A program made the translations under genes and the position numbers. Below the pieces are notes generated by a model, which saw nothing but the letters and a program-made list of their open reading frames with translations, did not search any database and was not told where the DNA came from. From a virus, in IMG/VR virus record IMGVR_UViG_3300050821_003608, positions 1-64,000 of that record: DNA of 64,000 nucleotides, one strand, 5' to 3'. Shown piece after piece: positions 32,545-39,777 of this stretch. Within the stretch, counting starts at the first letter, position 1. The number at the start of each line of letters is the position of its first letter.

Positions 32545-32689
32545 GTACACGTTCCAGTTTGCGACAGCCGAGAGGTTCGGGCAGAACACGGTGACATTCT
32601 GCGAGAGCGCACTGCCGTCCGAGTTGCGCGGGTTGGAACTCGACTATGAGGTGGACGTGGTGATGGTTCCGGTGGGGGTCAGGACATGA
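32486..32689 (+). CDS. Unknown protein, 67 aa
   Basis: GTG behind GGGAAGGTGGACA; the frame continues upstream without a ribosome site. Beta-rich: VRAKVIRVESGESFTDKERR, YTFQFATAERFGQNTVTFCE, then LDYEVDVVMVPVG. Resembles small OB-like or SH3-like folds but this is a guess. Sits between helicase and nuclease. Confidence 0.55.
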   Translation: MRAKVIRVESGESFTDKERRYTFQFATAERFGQNTVTFCESALPSELRGLELDYEVDVVMVPVGVRT

Positions 32690-34233
32690 CGCAGAGAGTG
32701 TTCACCGATAGATCGCGCATCGAAACCCACCAGCGATGCCCGAGGCTAAGATGGCTGGAGTATCACTCCGGCGAGGCGAGGATGGGCGTCGTCAGCGCGA
32801 GGAAGCCACTCCCTCTCGCGGTGGGAGGCTCGGTCCACGCTGGGCTGGCCGTCCTGCTCCAATGCACGATGGGCATCCCCCTCGGCGAGCTGTCGTTTGA
32901 GTTAGCCGAGTTGAAGGCAGTCCGAGCGGCGCTCGCGGACTTCTCTACCTTCGCCAACGCGCTCGACATCGACACCTCCGAGCAGGCCGCGTTCTTGGCC
33001 ACGACCACGGACCCTTCGTTGAAGGAGATGCACGAGGGGATAGTGAGGCGAGCGAAGTCGGACTTTGACCTCTATCTGTACACGGAGCAGGCGGCGTTGG
33101 TCGAGGGGATGGTTCGCGCGTATGCGAGGCGGCGCCTGCGGCCACTGTTGGAGCAGTATGAGGTGCTGGAGGTGGAGCGGGAGGGGCAGTGGGAACTGCA
33201 CGAAAGCGAACAGGATTTCAGTTACCCTGGTGGTCGTCGTCCCGCCGTGTGGTTCATGTCCCGCCCCGACGCGCTCCTGCTCGAACGGGACTCGCGCCAG
33301 CTCTACATCCTGAGCTTCAAGACCGCCGGCGGGTGGGACATCCGCAAGGCGAGGGACGCCGAGCATGACATGCAGGGGCTCGGTGAGGGCGTGGAGGTCG
33401 AGAAGCGGCTCGCTCGACACTGGGAGGTCATCCAGCAAGTCAAGAAGCGACTCCCGGAGGGACAGGACGTTCTGGAAGTGGCGGTCGGGAAGGAAGTCCT
33501 CTCGGGAGCAATGCTCGACTTCCTGAAGCGGTCCCCGGCGCCGCCGCGTATCCTCGGCATCCGATACGAGTACATGTTGAAGGGTGATCGGTGGGTAGAC
33601 AAGGACTTGAGCGCGAAGCTGGGCGTCGAGGTCCGCTCCCAGCGCAGTCCGCTCGTCCGCGGCTATCTCAATCAGGGAATGACCTCGGGGGACGAGCAGT
33701 GGAATGTGTCTTGGGACTACGTGAAGGAGGACGGCACCTCGTCGAAGCTGTACTGGAAGAACTGGAAGTCCTCGCCCGTGTGGGAGCATCAGACCATGAG
33801 GGAATGGATTGACAAGCTCGACGCAACGGTGATGACCGTCGGGGAAGAGAATCACGAGCTAGGATTCTCCTGCCCAGCGCAATCGACCGGGTTCCTAGCG
33901 ACGCATCCTCTCGATGACATCTTCATCCCTCCGATCGTGGTGTACCGGAACGACGACGACCTACGGGACTGGGTGGAGCAGATCGAGGCGCAGGAACGTA
34001 GGGTGGCTGAGGGGGTCCAAGCTGTACGGGCCGCGGGCAGTGCGGACGAGGAGCGGTCCATGCTGAACGTACACTTCCCGATGACGAGACGAGCCTGTGA
34101 ATATCCAACTACTTGTTCCATGTCGAGATTATGCTATGGAGGAGAGGACATCCGGCGGGATCCGCTCGGGTCGGGGCTGTACTCGATTCGCAAGGCCAAT
34201 CATCCGCAGGAGGTGGCTAGTGATAAGTCTTAG
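32686..34233 (+). CDS. Cas4/RecB-like PD-(D/E)XK nuclease, 515 aa
   Basis: The N-terminal phrase RIETHQRCPRLRWLEYH with Cys18 and a C-terminal cysteine trio at Cys471, Cys477 and Cys483 (ACEYPTTCSMSRLCYGG) form the iron-sulfur signature of Cas4/AddB-type nucleases. The nuclease core is RPDALLL followed by LYILSFKTAGG (catalytic Asp and the D/E-x-K-like FKT). The long insert between core and cysteine trio is typical. Probably processes DNA ends in recombination with the upstream helicase. Metal and cluster content are inferred from cysteines. Confidence 0.8.
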   Translation: MTQRVFTDRSRIETHQRCPRLRWLEYHSGEARMGVVSARKPLPLAVGGSVHAGLAVLLQCTMGIPLGELSFELAELKAVRAALADFSTFANALDIDTSEQAAFLATTTDPSLKEMHEGIVRRAKSDFDLYLYTEQAALVEGMVRAYARRRLRPLLEQYEVLEVEREGQWELHESEQDFSYPGGRRPAVWFMSRPDALLLERDSRQLYILSFKTAGGWDIRKARDAEHDMQGLGEGVEVEKRLARHWEVIQQVKKRLPEGQDVLEVAVGKEVLSGAMLDFLKRSPAPPRILGIRYEYMLKGDRWVDKDLSAKLGVEVRSQRSPLVRGYLNQGMTSGDEQWNVSWDYVKEDGTSSKLYWKNWKSSPVWEHQTMREWIDKLDATVMTVGEENHELGFSCPAQSTGFLATHPLDDIFIPPIVVYRNDDDLRDWVEQIEAQERRVAEGVQAVRAAGSADEERSMLNVHFPMTRRACEYPTTCSMSRLCYGGEDIRRDPLGSGLYSIRKANHPQEVASDKS

Positions 34234-34438
34234 TGGTGCGTTCATCACGCGGTTCGAGGAAGAGGAAGAAATCGCCCGGCGCATGTCGCATGGTGGCCGT
34301 CGCGAACGCGTGGAGTTGTTCGTCGAGGCCATGAAGTACGAGTTGGCGAAAGTGCTGATGCCGGAGGTGGTGCCCAATGCCACGATCTCGCTCCCCCAAA
34401 GTGGGGCATCCTCCGCACAGCAACCGAAGGAACAGTAG
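34220..34438 (+). CDS. Small helical protein, 72 aa
   Basis: GTG six bases after AGGAGG, overlapping the nuclease stop by 14 bases. Charged helices: ITRFEEEEEIARRMSHGGRR, ERVELFVEAMKYELAKVLMP, then a Ser/Gln-rich tail. Might be a partner of the nuclease. Not recognised. Confidence 0.6.
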   Translation: MISLSGAFITRFEEEEEIARRMSHGGRRERVELFVEAMKYELAKVLMPEVVPNATISLPQSGASSAQQPKEQ

Positions 34439-34673
34439 GAACGAGGCTATCTCGCTCCGGGCCTTGCTGGTGTCGGCTTGTCGCGTCTTGGAGGAGTATT
34501 ACCCGGAGATGATGCCTCTGCACGTCAAGGAGTGGTGGGCGGCACACAAGAGCATGACGACGAGGAAGAGAGAGATGAAGCAGGACGCGGAGGCCGCGAG
34601 ACTTACCTCGGTACTGTCCGAGATGAAGGAGATGGACGAGGATTTCGACAAAATAGTTGAAGATTTCTCTTGA
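34377..34673 (+). CDS. Charged helical protein, 98 aa
   Basis: ATG with GGAGG nine bases upstream, overlapping the previous gene by 62 bases in another frame. Basic start (MPRSRSPKVGHPPHSNRRNS), hydrophobic helix (LRALLVSACRVLEEYYPEMM) and an acidic end (EMKEMDEDFDKIVEDFS). Its stop lies within the -35 box of the next promoter. Function unknown. Confidence 0.6.
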   Translation: MPRSRSPKVGHPPHSNRRNSRNEAISLRALLVSACRVLEEYYPEMMPLHVKEWWAAHKSMTTRKREMKQDAEAARLTSVLSEMKEMDEDFDKIVEDFS

Positions 34674-34698
34674 CAGGATTTCGACTTGGACGTAAAGT
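34670..34698 (+). promoter_or_regulatory. Rightward internal promoter
   Basis: TTGACA, 17-base spacer, TAAAGT. Good sigma-70 match, 38 bases before the ATG of the zinc-finger gene. Would drive the ATPase and downstream replication genes independently of the helicase operon. Confidence 0.75.
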
Positions 34699-34736
34699 TC
34701 GCAGGCTGACCAACGGTTGATAAACGGATTACGACA

Positions 34737-34913
34737 ATGAAAAAGCGCAAATGCGCCGAATGCAAACGTGTCTTCAAGCCGGTTCGCGAGTATCAACTGT
34801 ACTGCTCGCGGCGGTGCAAGAACCGCGCCGGATCACGTAGGCTGCGGGAACGGGCCAAGAATTACGTGGAGATGGTGGCGGAGCACGGAGGGGTGATGGG
34901 AGGGAATGACTGA
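34737..34913 (+). CDS. Cys4 zinc-finger protein, 58 aa
   Basis: Product starts MKKRKCAECKRVFKPVREYQ, continues LYCSRRCKNRAGSRRLRERA, giving C-x2-C and C-x3-C pairs of a compact treble-clef or ribbon followed by a basic helix. Such small proteins bind DNA or RNA in many phages. The stop shares a base with the next ATG. First gene behind its own promoter, suggesting a regulatory role. Confidence 0.7.
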   Translation: MKKRKCAECKRVFKPVREYQLYCSRRCKNRAGSRRLRERAKNYVEMVAEHGGVMGGND

Positions 34914-35956
34914 TGGCACGCTCAGGCTGTATCTACTGTCCAACTGGAGCACGCAAGACCTCGCAGGTGAAGGATTTCGCGCACTACATTGCGAGGAAGA
35001 CCGGGAAGGCCACGCTCCTGTTATCGACCGACGGCGGGGGATGGGATCCCTGCACTCCCGAGGTCAACGCGGGGATGATAAAGCCGTATCGCTGCGAAGT
35101 GGCCAATATGCCGCTCGTGCTCTTACGAAAAATCAGCCAAGGGTATTGGCCGGTCAATCCCTTGGAAACCAATCCCGAGCGCATCGACCTCGAACCTATG
35201 AACTACGACGAGATTGGAGGCATCGCCGTCGAGGGCTGGTCGTCCATCTCGCAGGTGGTGATGCGCTACCTGCCCGACCAAGGGATTAGCGTCGGCGGCG
35301 AAGACCGCAAGAAGGCCAACTCGAACATGTCCTTCGTCCAGTCCGTGCAGGTGATGGGCCAGTGGCGGCCCGAGAGCTTCGGGAGCAACACCCGCGGGGA
35401 CTATGGCTTCGTACAGAATTATCTCTACGGACTAGTGATGAACCTGAACTCACTGCCAGTCGAGTACGTTCTCTATACCGCGCTGGAGTCGAAGACCGAG
35501 GACGACGACCGCTCGACGACGTTCGGCCCGGCGATCGCGGGGAAGAAGGGAACGCGGGACTGTGGCGCGTGGGTCGGGGACCTCATTCACGGGCAGGATT
35601 ACCCTATCGCCAAGAAGATTCAGATGCCTGACCCGGCGGACGCGACCAAGACGATTGAGCTGGACCAGATCGACGTGACGGTGCGCTTCCACTTCAGGAA
35701 GCATCTCGACCCAGCGACGGGGATTCCATTCCCGGCCAAGCCCAGAGTGACGCCCGAGAAGACCGAGGCGCTGGAGAAGAGGTTCCCAGGGGGATACTTC
35801 GAGCCGTATGTGAAGGATGAGGTCGTGTACGAGGGGTTCGGCACGTACCTCGACGTGGTGGATTCGCTGGGAGCGATGCAAGCGGATACGCTCAAGGATT
35901 GGCGCACGAGGATGGACGCCAAGCTCGGGAGAGTTTCAGCAGGTCAGGGGAAGTAG
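34913..35956 (+). CDS. RecA/Sak4-like ATPase with degenerate P-loop, 347 aa
   Basis: The start GCIYCPTGARKTSQ occupies the place of a Walker A; the usual G-K-T is R-K-T and the first Gly is off register, so ATP use may be lost or altered. The phrase TGKATLLLSTDGGGWDP recalls the strand after the P-loop in RecA-like phage recombinases. A middle acidic YTALESKTEDDD could stand for Walker B. The end is helical (KTEALEKRFPGGYFEPYVKD). Placed just before an SSB-like gene. Recombinase-mediator role is inferred. Confidence 0.55.
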   Translation: MARSGCIYCPTGARKTSQVKDFAHYIARKTGKATLLLSTDGGGWDPCTPEVNAGMIKPYRCEVANMPLVLLRKISQGYWPVNPLETNPERIDLEPMNYDEIGGIAVEGWSSISQVVMRYLPDQGISVGGEDRKKANSNMSFVQSVQVMGQWRPESFGSNTRGDYGFVQNYLYGLVMNLNSLPVEYVLYTALESKTEDDDRSTTFGPAIAGKKGTRDCGAWVGDLIHGQDYPIAKKIQMPDPADATKTIELDQIDVTVRFHFRKHLDPATGIPFPAKPRVTPEKTEALEKRFPGGYFEPYVKDEVVYEGFGTYLDVVDSLGAMQADTLKDWRTRMDAKLGRVSAGQGK

Positions 35957-35987
35957 AATTTCAATCTAATCGAAAAGAGGAAACGAA

Positions 35988-36818
35988 ATGGCAACACCAT
36001 CGAAACCATGGGAAGTCAGTCAGGGCAGTCAGGGCGGTGCTCCGTCGCAGCCAGGACAGCCAGGGGAGGCTCCGGTCAACGGCGCCGCACCAGTCTCGTC
36101 CGACGTACAGGATGTCATCGACCCGAACGACCCTCGCCTGGTATCAGAAGCCGTGGACGTGAACGTCGAAGGCGACGCTTACGCGCAGCCCAGTCCGCCG
36201 CCGGACGGGAAGTACCGTATCAAACTGAAGCTGGAGGGGATCGAGAAGGCCGACAAGTCGCATCTCGACTATGAACACACCGCGACGAAGAAGGCGCCCG
36301 TGATGCCGTACTTTCACACGCGCATCTCGGCCACCATCATCGACCCGACTGGAAAGTACGACGGCATCAAGGTCTACCCGGAGTTCGGCGGCTACGTCGG
36401 CACGCTCCAGAACAAGGACCGCTCGACCAAGGTCGCGACGATCCTCGCGCGGCTGAAGCGGCCGGACGGCCAGCCATGGGTCAACTCGACGATGAAGATG
36501 GACCAGAAGGGCTGGATGGACCTCTTCGTGAAAGCTCTGGCGGGCGAGCCGGAAATCGGCGGCGAGCTGCAATGGCAAGCGAGCTGCGAACAGTGCGGCA
36601 AGGAAGCCAAGGCCGCCAGGGAGCAGGGAAAGGACGCTGCGTACCCCGCGAACGTGAATGGGATGCATCGGTTCCCGCAGGAGCAGTCGGCAGACAAGCG
36701 GAAGTCGGCCGGCCACGGATACTCGTCCGAGGTGAAGTGTCAGAAGGACGCCTCACACGGGTACTCCAGAGCGCAGGCCCGCATCGTGCGGTTCCTGCAC
36801 ACGCATGAGTTGAAGTAA
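35988..36818 (+). CDS. SSB-like or zinc-containing DNA-binding protein, 276 aa
   Basis: ATG with AGAGGAAACGAA. After a Ser/Pro/Gln-rich leader (about 60 residues) comes a beta-rich domain (PPPDGKYRIKLKLEGIEKAD, HTRISATIIDPTGKYDGIKV) of OB-like type. A zinc element follows: QASCEQCGKEAKAAREQ with KCQKDASHGYSRAQ 50 residues on. The end FLHTHELK is short, without the acidic tip of cellular SSB. Location after the ATPase fits a single-strand-binding protein. Not proven. Confidence 0.5.
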   Translation: MATPSKPWEVSQGSQGGAPSQPGQPGEAPVNGAAPVSSDVQDVIDPNDPRLVSEAVDVNVEGDAYAQPSPPPDGKYRIKLKLEGIEKADKSHLDYEHTATKKAPVMPYFHTRISATIIDPTGKYDGIKVYPEFGGYVGTLQNKDRSTKVATILARLKRPDGQPWVNSTMKMDQKGWMDLFVKALAGEPEIGGELQWQASCEQCGKEAKAAREQGKDAAYPANVNGMHRFPQEQSADKRKSAGHGYSSEVKCQKDASHGYSRAQARIVRFLHTHELK

Positions 36819-36906
36819 GTCGAGTTGGGTGGTGGGAAGGTCGGCTACTTGGCTGACGAGGCTCCTGGACCAACATCGCAGGAAAGGACGCCACCCTTTT
36901 GAGGTT

Positions 36907-36983
36907 CACGAGAGAGCCCGTATGAAAACTCTACCCCTCCACGGGGAGAGGCTCATGGGCTGGGATACGATGGCTCTCTCGTG
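36907..36983 (+). repeat. 12-bp inverted repeat with inner hairpin
   Basis: CACGAGAGAGCC at 36907 and GGCTCTCTCGTG at 36972 are perfect complements, enclosing a CCCC/GGGG stem. It fills most of the 216-base gap before the next gene. It could be a structured RNA or a regulatory fold. A short ORF inside (from 36922) lacks a ribosome site. Confidence 0.6.
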
Positions 36984-37034
36984 GGCATGTCTCATCCTCA
37001 CCATCGAGCCCCACATTTGAAAAAGGAGAACGAT

Positions 37035-37307
37035 ATGGCAGCACGAGGTTCGGCATTGCAACGCGCGCTCACGTATTTTCGTGAGGCGCAGATCGACGAA
37101 GCAAGGGTCGCGTACCAGCTGGCCGAGGAGATTATGACCAAGCGGCTGGATGATGCGGAGAAGGACTTCGCTCCATTCAAAGCGAAGGCATCGACACCGA
37201 GAAAGCAGCGGAAGACACGGACGCCCAAGACAGGCGCAACCACCGACCACCAGGACGTTCAGGCTCCTCCAGCACAGGAGCACCGGGAGTCCCTGGCCGA
37301 CGCATGA
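37035..37307 (+). CDS. Unknown helical protein, 90 aa
   Basis: ATG with AAAGGAGAACGAT. Helical N-terminal half (ALQRALTYFREAQIDEARVA) and a basic disordered tail (KAKASTPRKQRKTRTPKTGA). The stop overlaps the Pif1-like helicase ATG as ATGA. Possibly its loader or an interaction partner. Not recognised. Confidence 0.6.
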   Translation: MAARGSALQRALTYFREAQIDEARVAYQLAEEIMTKRLDDAEKDFAPFKAKASTPRKQRKTRTPKTGATTDHQDVQAPPAQEHRESLADA

Positions 37308-38644
37308 ACGAAGAGGTCCAACTCGGCCAAGTCGACTCCGAGATCCAGCTCGTCGGGGAGGAACTCCCAGTTCCATGTGAGTTCCTCACCGGCAAAGCTG
37401 GGAGCGGCAAGACGTATGAGGTGCTCCGCCGCGTGGGGGCGGACCCATCCTACGGGCTGGTCTGCGCGACCACGGGCATCGCGGCCGTGAACCTAGGCGC
37501 CGTGACCATCAACTCGGTGCTCAAGTATTTCGACACTGCGTCGATGCGAGACTCCTACCTCGCCGGCCACCTCACCCGCGTCCTGCACAAGATCGCCAAG
37601 GAGAAGCGTCGCATCATCATCGACGAGGGGTCCATGCTTGAAGCGGAACAGCTTGGCTACCTCTATCGTGCGACACAGGAGGCCAATCGCTTCGCCGACG
37701 TGAAAGTGCCCCTCGGTATCGTAGTGGTCGGGGACTTCGCCCAGCTCCCTCCGGTGAAGGGCGCCTGGGCGTTCACCTCCCCGTACTGGGCGGAGTTCGC
37801 ATCGAACACCACGAGACTCGACAAGGTATGGCGGCAGGGAGAGGGACAGTTCCTCGACGCACTGAACTTCGCTCGTGTCGGGGACGGACTGTCCTGCGCC
37901 AAGACATTATCTGAGGCCGGGGCGGGATGGAACTCCTCTCGCGACATGGACTTTGAAGGCACGACCATCTTGTGCAAGAACGACATGGTGTCGCGGCACA
38001 ACGACGTGGTGCTCGACCGCGTTCCTGGACCACGCTTCAAAGTAACCTCCGAGCGATGGGGCAAGCAACGCTCGGAGTGGGGCGAGAATAAACGTACCCA
38101 CGAGTGGGGCATCCCTCCGTCGTCGGAGTTCAAGCTGGGCGCGTATGTGATGGTGCTGTCCAACACGCGCGACTTCAGCATGGTCAACGGGGATTGCGGC
38201 TGGGTCCGATCCTACGATCCCGACCTGGAAGTGTTCACGGTCGAACTCATCCGCACCAAGAAGGAAGTCGTGGTTGGTAGGATCGTGCGTGAGGTCGCCG
38301 CGACGGACGAGCCCGAGGGATGGGTGGGAGACGAGTTGGACCGCGACGACGAGGCTGGGTGGCTGCCACGGCAGCACTATAGACCAAAGGACAAGAAGTA
38401 CGTGCTGGGGCAGATTCGATATTTCCCGCTGAGGCTGGCCTACGCGTCGACGGTGCACAAGTCGCAAGGACTCACGCTCGACCGCGTGCAGGTGGACTAC
38501 CGCGACCGATTCTTCGAGAGTGCGGCCATGGTATACGTCGCGCTCTCGCGGTGCCGGACACTCGAAGGGTTGCGACTGGTCGGTGGGCCGGACGTGCTGG
38601 CGCAAAAGTGTAGGGCGGATGTGAGGGTGATGGCATGGCTCTAG
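37304..38644 (+). CDS. Pif1/RecD-like SF1B helicase, 446 aa
   Basis: Walker A LTGKAGSGKTYEV (Lys36), Walker B RRIIIDEGSML, motif III VVVGDFAQLPPVKG, motif V YASTVHKSQGLTLD, motif VI VYVALSRCRTLEGL. Motif order and lengths match Pif1 and T4 Dda-type 5'-3' helicases. Catalytic residues look intact. A charged insert lies before motif V (DELDRDDEAGWLPRQHYRPK). Probably assists replication fork progression near the polymerase encoded downstream. Confidence 0.88.
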   Translation: MNEEVQLGQVDSEIQLVGEELPVPCEFLTGKAGSGKTYEVLRRVGADPSYGLVCATTGIAAVNLGAVTINSVLKYFDTASMRDSYLAGHLTRVLHKIAKEKRRIIIDEGSMLEAEQLGYLYRATQEANRFADVKVPLGIVVVGDFAQLPPVKGAWAFTSPYWAEFASNTTRLDKVWRQGEGQFLDALNFARVGDGLSCAKTLSEAGAGWNSSRDMDFEGTTILCKNDMVSRHNDVVLDRVPGPRFKVTSERWGKQRSEWGENKRTHEWGIPPSSEFKLGAYVMVLSNTRDFSMVNGDCGWVRSYDPDLEVFTVELIRTKKEVVVGRIVREVAATDEPEGWVGDELDRDDEAGWLPRQHYRPKDKKYVLGQIRYFPLRLAYASTVHKSQGLTLDRVQVDYRDRFFESAAMVYVALSRCRTLEGLRLVGGPDVLAQKCRADVRVMAWL

Positions 38645-38820
38645 TGCTGCTCAGGAGACAACTACCGGGGAAGCAAGTGGACGTGGCGGTCAACCCGGCC
38701 AACGTGGAGTGGGTCCAGCCTTCCGACGAGGGCATGACCGACGTGCGGATGCTGGACGGGATGAATCTGTACATCGTCGGCCCGTTCAACGAGGTGTGGA
38801 GGGCACTCAATGTCTCTTAA
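38635..38820 (+). CDS. Unknown small protein, 61 aa
   Basis: ATG overlaps the helicase end by 10 bases. The phrase VAVNPANVEWVQPSDEGMTD and RMLDGMNLYIVGPFNEVWRA gives a small beta-barrel-like pattern that recurs in phage and flagellar accessory proteins. No function is known. Very short, coupled on both sides. Confidence 0.6.
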   Translation: MALVLLRRQLPGKQVDVAVNPANVEWVQPSDEGMTDVRMLDGMNLYIVGPFNEVWRALNVS

Positions 38821-39052
38821 TGGATTCCGTTCGCGGGTCCGCTCCTTCTTCCTCGGAACGAAGCAGGACAAGCCCGTCATTATGACCGAGCACGGCCAAG
38901 TCACCGAGTCCATGCGCTTCCAAGCGGCGATGAACATGCGGCTCAAACCGGAGATCAAGGCCGCAGTCGAGGGACAGCTCGCGAAGGAGCTGGGCAGCTT
39001 GGCGAAGGGGATTATGGAGGCGCGGAGGCGCTATCCCGAGGCGTATGACTGA
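38810..39052 (+). CDS. Unknown small protein, 80 aa
   Basis: Starts MSLNGFRSRVRSFFLGTKQD, basic; C-terminal helical part (IKAAVEGQLAKELGSLAKGI, MEARRRYPEAYD). Overlaps neighbours by 11 and 1 bases. Not recognised. Confidence 0.55.
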   Translation: MSLNGFRSRVRSFFLGTKQDKPVIMTEHGQVTESMRFQAAMNMRLKPEIKAAVEGQLAKELGSLAKGIMEARRRYPEAYD

Positions 39053-39333
39053 TGAGAGATCAAATTGGCAATAGAATTACTGAAAAAGACCTCGTGCGCT
39101 GGAACATCCCCGAGGACCTGCTGCACAAGTTGGTCTTCAACGTAGTCCGCGTGAGCGATGGAGGCATAGCGACTCCACAGGGGAACACCCCTCCGCTAAT
39201 CCAGTTGAGCATCACGATTCCCATACACTCGGACACCCCCGAGCCGGTGCTGACGGACTTTGTATGTGTGCGCAATCCCGAGAGTGAAGCGTTGCTCGAT
39301 GCTCTGGCGGGAGTGGGAGGTCGGAAGCAGTGA
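39052..39333 (+). CDS. Unknown small protein, 93 aa
   Basis: Phrases GNRITEKDLVRWNIPEDLLH, LVFNVVRVSDGGIATPQGNT and PLIQLSITIPIHSDT give an all-beta small domain typical of many phage early proteins. The following HNH gene starts 40 bases later without overlap, consistent with an inserted element after this gene. Confidence 0.55.
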   Translation: MRDQIGNRITEKDLVRWNIPEDLLHKLVFNVVRVSDGGIATPQGNTPPLIQLSITIPIHSDTPEPVLTDFVCVRNPESEALLDALAGVGGRKQ

Positions 39334-39372
39334 CTCCGAGGTGCAAACCGAATAGTTGTGTTGGAGCCTTTC

Positions 39373-39777
39373 ATGCCTAGAAAGGGAACGAATCCGTATC
39401 GTTCCTCGACTTTTAGACGAAGCTGTCACAGAAAGTCTAGAAGGTTGTATGAGAGAACGTACAATATAAAACTCCCTTACTGGGTTGATGTTCATCATAA
39501 GAACGGCGACTACGCTGACATCAGAATAGAAAACCTCGTTGCTCTGGATGAGGCTACTCACAACCGAGTTCACTTCACCAAGCACTCCGAGCCTATACGA
39601 TGGAAGCGCCCTGAGCACAAGAAGTATCAAAGAGAATATAAAAAGAGGATTCGGGTTGTGAGGATTTGCGCTAGGTGTGGTGCGTCTTTTACGTGCGACA
39701 AGTATCACAAGGGTCTATGTTGCTCAGTTGGATGCTATCTGAGAGGAATGTCTCGTGGCAGCTCGTTCAAAGCCTAA
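39373..39777 (+). CDS. HNH homing endonuclease-like protein, 134 aa
   Basis: ATG with GGAG six bases upstream; a TTG five codons earlier is an alternative. HNH core: WVDVHHKNGDYADIRIENLV, then ALDEATHNRVHF, with His-Asn-His spacing as in freestanding phage homing endonucleases. The C-terminal end carries ICARCGASFTCDKYHKGLCC, a second zinc element that may recognise DNA. Base composition is markedly AT-richer than flanking genes, indicating acquisition. It overlaps the polymerase start by 23 bases and could have homed to this spot. Confidence 0.85.
   Translation: MPRKGTNPYRSSTFRRSCHRKSRRLYERTYNIKLPYWVDVHHKNGDYADIRIENLVALDEATHNRVHFTKHSEPIRWKRPEHKKYQREYKKRIRVVRICARCGASFTCDKYHKGLCCSVGCYLRGMSRGSSFKA

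Noticed and set aside
32902-33855. 317-codon open frame opposite the nuclease
   Set aside because: Antisense to a gene with clear motifs; His/Leu/Arg-rich and no ribosome site.
36922-37020. 32-codon ORF within the inverted-repeat gap
   Set aside because: No ribosome site and it covers the inner hairpin.
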